Assembly (NCBI GenBank): GCA_002294185.1 | Contig: DBFD01000046.1 | Span: 78,860 to 142,859 of the forward strand | Direction: 5' to 3' | From: Paracoccus sp. UBA889 | Lineage (GTDB): Bacteria > Pseudomonadota > Alphaproteobacteria > Rhodobacterales > Rhodobacteraceae | Length of the DNA: 64,000 nucleotides | In this document: piece by piece, positions 22,031 through 31,014 of the stretch | Layout of the letters: the number at the start of each line of letters is the position of its first letter | Numbering within the stretch: the first letter of the stretch is position 1 | The notes under the pieces: model-generated | What the model saw: the letters and a program-made list of their open reading frames with translations, nothing else | The model's database searches: none | What the model was told of the DNA's origin: nothing | Translations under genes and position numbers: made by a program

Positions 22031-25000
22031 CGAAAGTTCTCCTGAGATAGGGGCCGGCACCAAAAAGGTCCGACAATTGCGCTACGGCGACCGTGAAACC
22101 GCCGTTCTGCGCGGCTTCGGAAAAGACCGCTTCGGGGATCAGGTATTCGGGCCGGTCGAGATCGATCTGGTGGATCACGATATCGTCCTTCGTGATGCGC
22201 AGACGATACGATTCGAGGCTTTCGCCCAACGGGACATCCGTTCCGTCCCAGCTATCGCCATCGACCCGCGTGCGCCGCACCCATGACAGTTGGCGACCCT
22301 CGGCTCGCATGTGGCAAGGTGCATAGGGCCGCAGTCCGACACCCTTGACCTCCGTGGTCAGAAGCCGGTAGCTGGCATCATCGGGTGCCCGCAATGCTGG
22401 ACCGATACGCCAAAACCTCTCTTGTCCGCGCGCCGAGGGCGGAAGCGCGACCTGACGCGGCGCCCCATCCATGATCACGACAAGACTGCCCTCGGGCCAG
22501 CTTGCCGGCATGATCGCATCTGTTCCGGCTTGGCCGCGCAACCGTTCGCTGATTTCCCAGATCCCATCGCCAACGGGCGCGGCCTTGCGAAATTGCAAGA
22601 CCTCCCACCTGTCGGTCGAGCCATCGCCGATCGCAAGAACGTTGGCTCCCGACAGAAGGGCTTTCTCGGTCACGGAACGCAGCGTGTCCGCCTTCAATCG
22701 CAAGCGTAGCGGCGCGCCCCGGTCGATCACACCGGGCCGGGCTCGTTGCAATGTACCAAGCGTCCGCCCGATGACCGCCTTGCGCGGCAAGGTCAGGTTC
22801 AGGTCGAACCCGCCCTCCTCTTCGACCGACATGTAGGCCGCAACCGTGCCTGGCCAAGGTCGCGCGGACGCGGCCAGATACGGTGCATGGGGCGTCTCGT
22901 CACCACGCAAGAGCGGCAGATCCAAGAAAACCGGAAAGACCGGAATCGGCGGCACATAGCGCCGTATGGCATGGTCATCTTCGCTGGAAAGGGCAGGCCG
23001 ATATACGCTGGGCTCGACCCTCACGGCATCAAAGGTAATCGCCCCTGCCCTCTCGACCCGGTCAATCCGCCAACGCCGCATCTCTGCCACATTCGATCTC
23101 ATCAGGATCACATCACCGGGCCCCAGATCCGCCTTCGACGGCGCCAGCGCGAAGCGCGCCGTATCTCGCCCGATTTCCGCCTCGGCCAGCCATCGCTCGG
23201 CAATGGCGCGACCCTCGCCGCGGGTCATCGCCATGGTGAATTCGCTGTCGGTCACGGTTTCGGCGTCGCCGTCGGGCAGACTCGTCTCGGCAGTCGCCGT
23301 GGCGTAGTCGGTTCCGGCCTCGACATGCGTCAGGCGAAGCCGCCCGGCAACCTGAGGTGCCGCTGCCCGCGTCGTCTCGAAATCCGCGACATCCTCCGCC
23401 ACTGCCAGGTCCTCTGGCCCGAGCGCGGCCCGGGCCAGCCCGTCTCGACGTCGAAAGCCCAGCATACCGTCACGCTCCAGCGCGTCAAAGCCGTGCGCAA
23501 GCATCAGCGGCTGCAATGCGGCCCGGCCGGTTTCGCCGCCCAAGACCGAAAAGCCGCGCACCACACCAAACAGCCCGCTTGTATCGAAGGCTTCCACGCC
23601 AGCCTCGCGGCAAATGTCGCCCACAACGGCTTCCAGCGCCACCGCTCCCGCGCGGCCGTTCAGCCAGTGTCCACGTTCCCAGGCCGGCCCGTCCGACCAA
23701 AGATCGTCCCGGCCCGGAAAGGCTGGATAGGGCCGGGCGTCCCAGCACCAGACATGCGCCCGATCCAGATCCAGCATTATGCCCCCATCCTGCCGTTCAG
23801 GATTGTTGCCAGGCTTTGACCAATAAGACCTTACCGCCGCCAGATAAGCCGCCTGGATCGCATCATCGCGCCGCCCGTCGGAATAATAAGGCAACGTGCT
23901 CTCAGAACTCATCGCATCAAGAAACTTGTTCGGCTGGTTCGTCGCTTTGTCCAATGCAGCGCAGCCGTATTCGGTGAACCAGATCGGCTTCGATCCCGGA
24001 ACCCAGTTCGTCGCCTGCCTTGAACGCACACCGTCCGGCCGATCGAAATGCAAATTCTGCCACCAGCTACGCAGATCCTTGTAGCGCCAGACCCAGGCTT
24101 CGTCATATTGTCCGTCGGTAATCGGCGTGCGGATTTGTGCATCGCGATCGGCCTCACTGGCGTAATACCAGTCATATCCCTCGCCGCCGCAAACATTTGC
24201 TTCCAGATACTCAGGGTTGCCGATGCGGCCCCAATGCGCGTCCAGATGATCCTCGCCGTCGCGCCAATCACTGAGGGGCATGTAGTTGTCGATACCGATA
24301 AAGTCGATATTGTCATCGGCCCACAGCGGATCGAGATGGAAGAACAGCTCGCCGTTGCCGGGATGATGGCCAAAATATTCCGACCAATCCGCAGCATAAC
24401 CGATCTTCACATCGGGCCCCAAGATTTGACGCACATCAGCCGCGAGACGTCGCAATTGCGCGACCGCGGGATAGATGTTCTGCGGTCCCCGGATCTGAGT
24501 CATTCCGATCATTTCGGAACCGATCAGAAAGGCGTCGATCCCGCCGGCAGCCGCACAGAGATGCGCGTAATGCAGTATGAACCGGCGGTAGGACCATTCG
24601 GCCGGACCGTGGTAGGTAATCTTCTGCCCGTCTGCGGTAAAATCGGCCCCGTCGGCTTGACCAAAGAAGGTCGCGACTTCATCGACTGCCGCTTCGGTCG
24701 AATCCGTCGTGTCGGCCCGTCCCGGTGCGATCGATGTGGTGATCCGCCCGCGCCACGGCATGACCGGTTGCTCAACCGCGCCATGGGGGTCGGGCAGTTC
24801 GTTTCCGCCAAGCTGCTCCATCAGGATGAACGGATAGAAGACCGCCTTTCTTCCGGAATTCTCTATGGCCACCAGCGCCTCGGTCACAGATTGATCCGAC
24901 GGAGTGCCGCCATAGATCGGCCGACCGTCGACTTGCGCGACCTCGGCTGCCGATGTCCTGTCGATTCCGCCGGCACGCCAAGGCATCTCGGACCCGTCAA

Positions 25001-25904
25001 TCTCGCGCTGCTCGACCTTAGGCTGAATCTTGCAGCGGTCGATCCGCAGGTCGTTTCCGAACCATGAAACAACAAGCGAGACCGAACCGACCTTCGGCAA
25101 TTCCCGGCCCAGAATATCCATCGAGACACTGAAATCAGTGCCCCCCATGGGCGTGTTCGTATTGACCGAACGAACCTCGCCCAGCCCCAGATCCTGCGTA
25201 ACGTGACTTGTCGCCAAAGAATATTCGCCGGTTCCCGGTATCAGGGCGACAGCCCGGACGTCGCGGCAAAGACCCGAGCCGTCCTGCGCCGCGCAGGTCA
25301 CCTCGAAGCTCAGCTGCGGCATTCTGTTGCCCCAGCGTTCCAGGACCAGATCTTCCAGAACCACATAGGCCACGCCGCGATAGGCCGGCGTGTCCGCGCC
25401 TTCATGTGCCTCGATCGCCGGATCGGGCATCTGCGTTTCGCTGCCGCGATAGACCCGCATGTTCAGATCCGAAGCCGCAATTTCTTCTCCATCGGCCCAG
25501 ACCCGGCCGACGCCCAGGATCCGCCCCTCGCACAGGGCCAGAGCGACAGAAAGCCGATAGCTGATCTGCGTGACCTTTGCCTGCGGCGCGCCTTTGCCCC
25601 CGCCTGCGCTTTCCGTCGTGCTGATCTCATCCAGCGGCGACGCCCATATGACATGACCAGGCACCCGCATCTGGCCCCAGATCCGCGGGATCGGTGCGCC
25701 CTCGCCCGCAGTCTGCAATCGCAGCCGGTCGATCCGACCCGTTTCAACTGCTTTCGAGCCACCGCCCAGCAGGCGCTGGTCCAGGGCGCGGCCAACCGTC
25801 GCTCCGATCGCCCGGCCGACCACGGCGCCCGACATGCCCAGAAACGCGCCGCCGAACCCGCCGCCGATGGATGCACCCACTGCGGACAGCACAATCGTGG
25901 CCAT
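22017..25904 (-). CDS. GTA baseplate multidomain protein 'megatron' (g15, TIM-barrel/tail protein)
   Basis: The 1295 aa match the very large RcGTA gp15. The N-terminus has a hydrophobic glycine-rich segment (IVLSAVGASIGGGFGGAFLG) as in the family. The centre (about 430-720) holds the GTA TIM-barrel domain with GGIDAFLIGSEMIGMTQIRG, NIDFIGIDNYMPLSDW and PIWFTEYGCAAL, resembling glycoside hydrolases. The C-terminal half is the tail-tip/receptor-binding part. In RcGTA this protein trimerises around the hub and forms the cell-facing tip. Start is ATG 25904, 22 bp after g14. Base composition is slightly lower in GC than flanking housekeeping genes. Confidence 0.94.
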   Translation of the reverse strand: MATIVLSAVGASIGGGFGGAFLGMSGAVVGRAIGATVGRALDQRLLGGGSKAVETGRIDRLRLQTAGEGAPIPRIWGQMRVPGHVIWASPLDEISTTESAGGGKGAPQAKVTQISYRLSVALALCEGRILGVGRVWADGEEIAASDLNMRVYRGSETQMPDPAIEAHEGADTPAYRGVAYVVLEDLVLERWGNRMPQLSFEVTCAAQDGSGLCRDVRAVALIPGTGEYSLATSHVTQDLGLGEVRSVNTNTPMGGTDFSVSMDILGRELPKVGSVSLVVSWFGNDLRIDRCKIQPKVEQREIDGSEMPWRAGGIDRTSAAEVAQVDGRPIYGGTPSDQSVTEALVAIENSGRKAVFYPFILMEQLGGNELPDPHGAVEQPVMPWRGRITTSIAPGRADTTDSTEAAVDEVATFFGQADGADFTADGQKITYHGPAEWSYRRFILHYAHLCAAAGGIDAFLIGSEMIGMTQIRGPQNIYPAVAQLRRLAADVRQILGPDVKIGYAADWSEYFGHHPGNGELFFHLDPLWADDNIDFIGIDNYMPLSDWRDGEDHLDAHWGRIGNPEYLEANVCGGEGYDWYYASEADRDAQIRTPITDGQYDEAWVWRYKDLRSWWQNLHFDRPDGVRSRQATNWVPGSKPIWFTEYGCAALDKATNQPNKFLDAMSSESTLPYYSDGRRDDAIQAAYLAAVRSYWSKPGNNPERQDGGIMLDLDRAHVWCWDARPYPAFPGRDDLWSDGPAWERGHWLNGRAGAVALEAVVGDICREAGVEAFDTSGLFGVVRGFSVLGGETGRAALQPLMLAHGFDALERDGMLGFRRRDGLARAALGPEDLAVAEDVADFETTRAAAPQVAGRLRLTHVEAGTDYATATAETSLPDGDAETVTDSEFTMAMTRGEGRAIAERWLAEAEIGRDTARFALAPSKADLGPGDVILMRSNVAEMRRWRIDRVERAGAITFDAVRVEPSVYRPALSSEDDHAIRRYVPPIPVFPVFLDLPLLRGDETPHAPYLAASARPWPGTVAAYMSVEEEGGFDLNLTLPRKAVIGRTLGTLQRARPGVIDRGAPLRLRLKADTLRSVTEKALLSGANVLAIGDGSTDRWEVLQFRKAAPVGDGIWEISERLRGQAGTDAIMPASWPEGSLVVIMDGAPRQVALPPSARGQERFWRIGPALRAPDDASYRLLTTEVKGVGLRPYAPCHMRAEGRQLSWVRRTRVDGDSWDGTDVPLGESLESYRLRITKDDIVIHQIDLDRPEYLIPEAVFSEAAQNGGFTVAVAQLSDLFGAGPYLRRTFDGDQ

Positions 25905-25926
25905 CGCGGCCTCCTTAAGTCAAAGA

Positions 25927-26355
25927 TCAGGGAAAGCGGAACCGGGCTGCGATCCGGTTTCGCCAAGGGGCGGTCAACGGACTGTCGATCACCCCATGAT
26001 GGGTATAGGCATGAATAAATCGCGGCGCGTCGCCGGCAGCCGAGACGATGCCTAGATGTTTGGCGACAGCGCCCGCCCGCATGCGGAACAGCAGCACCTG
26101 ACCTGGCGCCAGCGCCGCTGCCCGTTCAACCGCCAGCATGTGCCTCATGGCACCATCCATCAGCAGTTCATGGCTGCCGAACTCGCCCCAGTCGGGCGTA
26201 TAATCGGGTGCGGCCTCTGGCTCTTCGCCGTAGAGTTCACGCCAGATGCCGCGGATCAGGCCAAGGCAGTCCGACGCGACGCCCTTCTGGCTGGCCTGAT
26301 GGATATAGGGTGTTCCCAGCCAGTCGCGTGCGACGGAAACGGCTCTATCGGTCAT
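25927..26355 (-). CDS. GTA NlpC/P60 peptidase (g14)
   Basis: The 142 aa of an NlpC/P60 peptidoglycan peptidase carried in the tail, expected to open the recipient or donor cell wall. Catalytic Cys30 is in ASDCLGLIRG, and the His is in VAKHLGIVS (about residue 100). A third polar residue in FIHAYTHHG may complete the triad. The start overlaps the stop of g13 (ATGA). Confidence 0.93.
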   Translation of the reverse strand: MTDRAVSVARDWLGTPYIHQASQKGVASDCLGLIRGIWRELYGEEPEAAPDYTPDWGEFGSHELLMDGAMRHMLAVERAAALAPGQVLLFRMRAGAVAKHLGIVSAAGDAPRFIHAYTHHGVIDSPLTAPWRNRIAARFRFP

Positions 26356-27182
26356 GACCGCCCTGCCGTCCCGGGCGCAATCAGCCAGTCCTCGGTCGGC
26401 AGATGCGGAAAACCACGGAAATTGACAAAATTGCGGAACTTCAGTCGGCAGGTCTGGGCGCGTTTGTCACACCCGGCGACCAGCCGAACGCGATCCCCGA
26501 CGGCAGGGGTCATTCCGAATGCCTTCCACAACCCGATCTCGCGACGCGCTCCGGGCAGTGCCAGATCGTTCTTGATCGCAGCCGAAAGCCCTTCCGCCCG
26601 CCCCGTGAGAACCTCGATCCTGCCGCGCTCGAACCATCCCGCGTCAAATGCCGGAAACGCCGCGAAACGAAGGATGTGGTCGTCGTCTAGCGCCTCGATC
26701 GCGCGCTCGGTCCACAAGGTATCGTCAGTCAGGTCGATCTTGCAGAACTTGTCTCCCAGCCGGGCGGAGCAGCGCGGATGAAACACACGGCCCCGCGCCT
26801 GGTTCAGCGGCTCTGCCAAGCCGCGCAACTCGGCGCGGAAGGCCCCGCCCGAACGCGACACCTCGCCCAGACTGCCGGCAAAGACCAGCCGTCGCTTCGA
26901 GACATCGCGCCAATCGACCTCCCACATGCTGAGACCGGCTTCATCCCAGCGTCCGGCCAGAATGTCCCCTTCGGTGATCGCCTCATCCGACAGGGCTCCT
27001 TCTGCTTCGGAATTGTCCACCGACAGTCCCGAAGCCTGAACCAAAGCGCGTGCAGTCATTCCATGGTCGGGACGAAAGCGCAGGCCATCGAATGACAAAT
27101 CGCGGTCGTGATCGGTAAAGCCCACTCGCAGGCCGTCTCGGCGTCGGATCAACCACGCACGCGCGATGGTGGTGCTGGTCAT
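26352..27182 (-). CDS. GTA hub protein, DUF2163 family (g13)
   Basis: The 276 aa of the baseplate hub protein. Domain order follows DUF2163: N-terminal tail-hub fold (LIRRRDGLRVGFTDHDRDL), then a phage BR0599-like C-terminal half. Four cysteines in two pairs (HPRCSARLGDKFC and CDKRAQTC) match the metal or iron-sulfur site known in lambda gpL-type hub proteins; a cluster here is inferred. It starts in the g12 stop (ATGA) and ends in the g14 start. Confidence 0.92.
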   Translation of the reverse strand: MTSTTIARAWLIRRRDGLRVGFTDHDRDLSFDGLRFRPDHGMTARALVQASGLSVDNSEAEGALSDEAITEGDILAGRWDEAGLSMWEVDWRDVSKRRLVFAGSLGEVSRSGGAFRAELRGLAEPLNQARGRVFHPRCSARLGDKFCKIDLTDDTLWTERAIEALDDDHILRFAAFPAFDAGWFERGRIEVLTGRAEGLSAAIKNDLALPGARREIGLWKAFGMTPAVGDRVRLVAGCDKRAQTCRLKFRNFVNFRGFPHLPTEDWLIAPGTAGRS

Positions 27183-27811
27183 ACGCGAACCTCCACGACC
27201 GGAATCTGCGGCATCTCGCCCGCCTGAAAGGAAGAAACCGATACCGCGATCCGATCGGTATCAAACCGGACAGGGACGTCGAATTCATATCCCGCCGAGA
27301 TCGTCGCGCCGGGTTCGGGTGCGGCGCTGAAGGTGATCTGGCCCGTCTGATGATCTACTGTGAAATGCGTGTCCGGAAACAGTTCACTTCCCCCCACACC
27401 GGCGCGGACGCTGTCTTTCACCGGCTTGTTGATGGGACGCTGATAGCGGGCCGGCCCTGATGCATAGGCCTTGGTCAGTTGAAAGGTCACGCTGACGCCG
27501 TCACCCACGGCGATTTCCTGATCGTCGAAGGCCGGATCGCGTGACGGCAGACAGCTTTTGTAGTCCGACCAATCCTTCCAGCGGAAGCCGTGCAATTGCC
27601 CCGCCCTCGCCTCGAAGAACGCGACCAGCGCCGACAGATCGTCCAGCGAACGCAAACCCATTCCGGCATCATAGCGCCTGCGCGCGTCGGCCCAAGGTGT
27701 ATTGCGTTCCTCAAATCCGCTGGACAACGCGACGATTTCCGTCCTGCGCTCTGGTCCACCGATCGAGCCGAAGGACAGGCTTGCAGGAAACCTCACCTCG
27801 TGAAATGCCAT
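27179..27811 (-). CDS. GTA distal tail protein, DUF2460/TIGR02217 family (g12)
   Basis: The 210 aa begin FHEVRFPASLSFGSIGGPER, the signature start of TIGR02217. ALVAFFEARAGQLHGFRWKDWSDYKS (read in parts) is the second conserved block. The C-terminus ends in a beta-rich FDVPVRFDTDR region. It is the Dit-like ring between tail tube and baseplate in RcGTA. Start is ATG 27811 with GAGGCGAGG directly before it; the frame is open further upstream into g11. Confidence 0.92.
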   Translation of the reverse strand: MAFHEVRFPASLSFGSIGGPERRTEIVALSSGFEERNTPWADARRRYDAGMGLRSLDDLSALVAFFEARAGQLHGFRWKDWSDYKSCLPSRDPAFDDQEIAVGDGVSVTFQLTKAYASGPARYQRPINKPVKDSVRAGVGGSELFPDTHFTVDHQTGQITFSAAPEPGATISAGYEFDVPVRFDTDRIAVSVSSFQAGEMPQIPVVEVRV

Positions 27812-27824
27812 CCTCGCCTCCTGC

Positions 27825-28481
27825 TCAGGAATTTCGTTCGCCGCGCGCCAGGGCGCGGCCAAGCTGTGCCGCGATCTGCGATTGGCTGCGCTTGAAGCCG
27901 GCGACATCCGGCGTCGTGACATTGACCGTGACGTTCACTGCCCTGCCGCCGCTTCCGCCTGCGGCGACACCCAGTCTGCCATCGGCACCGCGTCGCAGCG
28001 GCATGATCGCCTCGGGGCCGGCTTCGCCCATCAGTCCCGTCGCGCCACGCATCGGGAACCGGGTCGGTTCCGAGACGACCCCGCCCTTGGCGAAGGGCAT
28101 CACCCTGCCCTGCACGAATGCACCGCCCTGGGCGAATGGCATTGCGCCCGATACCATTCCGGCCATGCCGTTCGCCACCGATCCGGCCAATGCGCTCTCG
28201 ACCGGCTTCATCGCGATCGAGAAGACGGTATCTGCGATCGTCCGCCCGATCCCCTTCAGTGCCTCGGACAACTTGTCGCCGTCAAAGATCAACCCGTCGA
28301 AGGCGCGGCGCAATCCGCTTTCGATCCCGGAACTCAGCGTTCCGACCTCGCGCGACGTGAACGACATCGACTGACGCAGCCGCGCCAATTCCGCCTCGAA
28401 CTCGGCCGTCATCCGGCTCGTCTGTCCCATATTCTCGTCAAGCTGGTCCAGACCGGACCCGAAACCATCCTTGTTCGCCAT
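27825..28481 (-). CDS. GTA tail tape measure protein (g11)
   Basis: About 218 aa, very short for a tape measure, which matches the short tail of RcGTA. N-terminal helical segment (MGQTSRMTAEFEAELARLRQ), then FDGLIFDGDKLSEALKGIGRTIADTVFSIAM and a Gly-rich MPFAQGGAFVQGRVMPFAKGGVVS segment with GLMGEAGPEAIMPLRRG, all typical of phage tape measures. ATG 28481 has GGGGA upstream. ATG 28499, which overlaps the previous stop as ATGA, is an equally possible start. Confidence 0.9.
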   Translation of the reverse strand: MANKDGFGSGLDQLDENMGQTSRMTAEFEAELARLRQSMSFTSREVGTLSSGIESGLRRAFDGLIFDGDKLSEALKGIGRTIADTVFSIAMKPVESALAGSVANGMAGMVSGAMPFAQGGAFVQGRVMPFAKGGVVSEPTRFPMRGATGLMGEAGPEAIMPLRRGADGRLGVAAGGSGGRAVNVTVNVTTPDVAGFKRSQSQIAAQLGRALARGERNS

Positions 28482-28495
28482 CCTCTGATCCCCGA

Positions 28496-28717
28496 TCATG
28501 CATTCCCGTCATCAGGCGCCGCGTCCCGGTCGGGATATCGCGCCGCCAGTTCGGCCAGTCTGCCCCGCGTCATTGCAGGGCGGCCTGCTTCGATGCCCAG
28601 CATCAGCGCCAGCTCCGCCGGGGTCAGCGTCCAGAACTGGTCCGGCCTCAGGCCCAGCCCATGCAGGCCGGCGCGCATCAGTCCCGGCCAATCCAGTCCC
28701 TTGTCGGCCTCGCTCAT
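28496..28717 (-). CDS. GTA rcc01693-type small protein, putative tail assembly chaperone
   Basis: The 73 aa begin MSEADKGLDWPGLMRAGLHGLGL and contain FWTLTPAELALMLG, the signature of the rcc01693 family found between g10 and g11. It lies just upstream of the tape measure, the place of tail assembly chaperones in phages. The start overlaps the g10 stop (ATGA). Confidence 0.88.
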   Translation of the reverse strand: MSEADKGLDWPGLMRAGLHGLGLRPDQFWTLTPAELALMLGIEAGRPAMTRGRLAELAARYPDRDAAPDDGNA

Positions 28718-29028
28718 GCCGCGATCCGAAAAGCCCGCGCCAGCAATTCTGCCGCCGCGCGGCCGGCCCCCACCGGGCCGCCATCGATCTCGACCGACAG
28801 CAGGTCTTCGGCGCGACCCTGCCAACCTCCGCCGCGCAGGCCGGCGACAAGCACGGCCAACACATCGCGGCTGCTGAAGCGCCCGGCCTCGAACCGCCCG
28901 GCAAGATCCATCAACGAGGCCGCGCCCAACTGATGTTCCAGCTCTGCCAAGGCTCCCAGGGTCAGCCGTGCGACATGCGCGCGGCCGTCCAGAACCACCT
29001 CGACCTCGCCCCGCATCGGGTTCACCAT
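28714..29028 (-). CDS. GTA g10 family protein (putative tail assembly chaperone)
   Basis: The 104 aa with VNPMRGEVEVVLDG and LTLGALAELEHQLG, typical of the GTA gp10 family, followed by a helical C-terminus. With the next small gene it occupies the chaperone position between major tail protein and tape measure. ATG 29028 shares one base with the g9 stop (TGATG). Confidence 0.88.
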   Translation of the reverse strand: MVNPMRGEVEVVLDGRAHVARLTLGALAELEHQLGAASLMDLAGRFEAGRFSSRDVLAVLVAGLRGGGWQGRAEDLLSVEIDGGPVGAGRAAAELLARAFRIAA

Positions 29029-29441
29029 CACAGGGCCACGAAGCTCAGCGCGCCCGCCGACGCCATCGTCATCTCGTAGGTCGCCTCCCCGTTGTAGCTA
29101 CCCGCGTATTCCAACGCGGAGATCTGGAAAGGCCCCTCGACCGTGCCGAAATCCGGGATGACGACCTGAAAGCGCGGAACCTCGCCGTCGAAAAAGATCT
29201 GCCGCGCACGACCGTCCGTATCGGCATCGCGAAACACTCCCGACCCCGAGATCGAGGCGCTGCGCATTCCCGCCCCACCCAGCAATTCGCGCCAGCCGCC
29301 TTCGCTTTCGATCGTGGTCACATCCACCGTCTCGGCGTTGAACGACAGGCGCGAGGCCCGCAGTCCGGCCACCGTCTCGAAAGAGCCATCGCCCGTCATG
29401 TCCATCTTGATCAGCAGGTCGCGTCCGTTCTGTACCGCCAT
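29028..29441 (-). CDS. GTA major tail protein, TP901-1 family (g9)
   Basis: The 137 aa of the tail tube protein. It begins MAVQNGRDLLIKMDMTGDGSF and contains TVDVTTIESEGGWRELLGGAG, a hallmark of the TP901-1-like major tail family. Hexameric rings stack to form the tube. Start is ATG 29441, 11 bp after g8. Confidence 0.93.
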   Translation of the reverse strand: MAVQNGRDLLIKMDMTGDGSFETVAGLRASRLSFNAETVDVTTIESEGGWRELLGGAGMRSASISGSGVFRDADTDGRARQIFFDGEVPRFQVVIPDFGTVEGPFQISALEYAGSYNGEATYEMTMASAGALSFVAL

Positions 29442-29452
29442 GGGTTTTCTCC

Positions 29453-29872
29453 TCAGTCCAGATCGATGCGGGCACGGAAGGTCAGATCGACCCGCCGCGC
29501 CGCACCATTTTCCACCCGCCGCGCCTTGGCGCGCAGGAACCACATTCCGGCCAGATCGCCGCGATCCAGCGTCAGTTCGGCACGTTCCAAAGCCTCCGCG
29601 ACAGCAACGGCAGCCGTTTTCACGGCGGCGAATCCCGCGCTTTCATCCGTGCCCGACAGAACCGAGACGATGAAATCGTGCTGGGATCCGGCGCGATCGA
29701 AATCGCCGGCATCGCGCACCTCTTCGGGACCCAGCGAGACGAAGACCCCGCTGGGCGCATCGACCGGCATCGCGTCATAAATCGCGTCTCCGACCAGTTC
29801 GGACAACACTGCGTCGGCCCGCAGTCGCTGATAGACCGCGCCCTGAAGGGCGACGGAAGCCGCATAACTCAT
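29453..29872 (-). CDS. GTA tail terminator, DUF3168 family (g8)
   Basis: The 139 aa with ALQGAVYQRLRADAVL near the start and HDFIVSVLSGTDESAGF plus a C-terminal beta hairpin (ARRVDLTFRARIDL) define DUF3168. In RcGTA this protein caps the tail tube and joins it to the head. ATG 29872 overlaps the g7 stop (ATGA). Confidence 0.9.
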   Translation of the reverse strand: MSYAASVALQGAVYQRLRADAVLSELVGDAIYDAMPVDAPSGVFVSLGPEEVRDAGDFDRAGSQHDFIVSVLSGTDESAGFAAVKTAAVAVAEALERAELTLDRGDLAGMWFLRAKARRVENGAARRVDLTFRARIDLD

Positions 29873-30207
29873 GCCTGATCCTCCTCGCGCGCAAAACATG
29901 TCAGCCACAGGCCGTCACGGTCCCGCTCGGCGACCGCATCGATCCGGAAGAACCGGCGATCCAGCCGCAACCTCTGTCCGGGTGCCGGCCGCCTTGGATC
30001 GCCCGTCGCCGCAGACCGCACCGTGATCTTCCAGGATACGACGCTTTCCGCGCCCACCTCTGCCGACCGCCGCCGCCCCGAACCCGAATCCAGTTCGGCC
30101 CACAGAAATCCCAGTTGCCGCCAGACCACGCGATAACCGCCCAGCCCGTCGCTCTGACGCTCTGGCGCTTCCAGCGCCAGGCGCACGTTCAGCCTCGGCG
30201 CGCCCAT
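29869..30207 (-). CDS. GTA head-tail adaptor/head closure protein (g7)
   Basis: The 112 aa of an SPP1 gp16-like stopper. It begins APRLNVRLALEAPERQSDGLGG and contains FLWAELDSGSGRR and RLDRRFFRIDAVAERD, typical of phage head closure proteins. ATG 30207 shares one base with the g6 stop (TGATG). Confidence 0.88.
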   Translation of the reverse strand: MGAPRLNVRLALEAPERQSDGLGGYRVVWRQLGFLWAELDSGSGRRRSAEVGAESVVSWKITVRSAATGDPRRPAPGQRLRLDRRFFRIDAVAERDRDGLWLTCFAREEDQA

Positions 30208-30821
30208 CAACGCACCTCGCGCTGACCGCGCCCCGCCAGGGTGCGGATCTGGCGCCAGCGTTCGATCAGTGCGCTGACCCCGAAGGGCATCGCATTCGCC
30301 GATCCCTCGAAGCTGCGATCCTCGTAATATCGCGTGGCCAGCATCAGAACCGCCTGCGACAGATCGGCCGGCACCGAAGCCCAGGTATCGCCGAACCCTG
30401 CCGTGAAGGTAATCGTCAGAAAGCCCCGGCGCGGCACGTTGGGCAGAATGACACCCGCCGGCAGAATGGTCGGGCGCTGCATGTCGGGCAGCAGCCGCCA
30501 GCCGTCGGGTTGCAGCGTCGTTACCGTGCCGGCCCCGTCATCGATCTCGATCCTGTCGACCGTGACCACGGGCGCCAGCGGCAGCGTCTGTCCCAGCCGG
30601 TCGCGCCAATCGTCCAGTTGCATCCGAAAACGCCGCGTCAGCAGGACCTTGCCCGTGCGCGCCTCGATCGCGGCGATCGCGGCGCGCAGATAGCCCGTCA
30701 GCGCCGCCGTTTCCGCATTATCCTCGGCAATCTCGAAACCCGAGCCGAGGCGCAAATGCTCGCGCAAGGAGGCGACAGGCAGCGCCTCCGCCGCGGGCGC
30801 CGTTTCCTCAATCAGCATCAT
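30207..30821 (-). CDS. GTA head-tail connector (adaptor) protein (g6)
   Basis: The 204 aa of the phiE125 gp8/HK97 gp6-like connector family. SLREHLRLG near the start, GYLRAAIAAIEARTGKVLLTRRF and the hydrophobic AVLMLATRYYEDR block are conserved. It forms the ring below the portal. Start is ATG 30821 with GGGAGG seven bases upstream; a second ATG follows directly. It is separated from the capsid gene by about 190 bp that include a strong hairpin. Confidence 0.9.
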   Translation of the reverse strand: MMLIEETAPAAEALPVASLREHLRLGSGFEIAEDNAETAALTGYLRAAIAAIEARTGKVLLTRRFRMQLDDWRDRLGQTLPLAPVVTVDRIEIDDGAGTVTTLQPDGWRLLPDMQRPTILPAGVILPNVPRRGFLTITFTAGFGDTWASVPADLSQAVLMLATRYYEDRSFEGSANAMPFGVSALIERWRQIRTLAGRGQREVR

Positions 30822-30865
30822 CTTGCGAACCTCCCGTCCTGCCGTCCGCCATTCGTTCCACCGAG

Positions 30866-30891
30866 GCGGGGCCCGACCATGGGCCCCGCCA
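30866..30891. terminator. Perfect 10-bp hairpin between capsid gene and g6
   Basis: GGCGGGGCCC-GACCAT-GGGCCCCGCC lies about 120 bp after the capsid stop in the direction of transcription. It lacks a U-tract. Position after the capsid gene suggests an attenuator or an RNA-stabilising 3' structure that keeps capsid mRNA in excess over the tail genes. Confidence 0.45.
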
Positions 30892-31014
30892 TTGCTTCAG
30901 GCGGGAAAGGACCGCGCCCGCGCGCCAGCCATCAGCACGCGCGGACAGTTGCAAAGCCAGCATGACCGGCGCGCGACCCGCGCGCGGCCCCTTCCCTCGC
31001 CCGACCCCGAAGGA

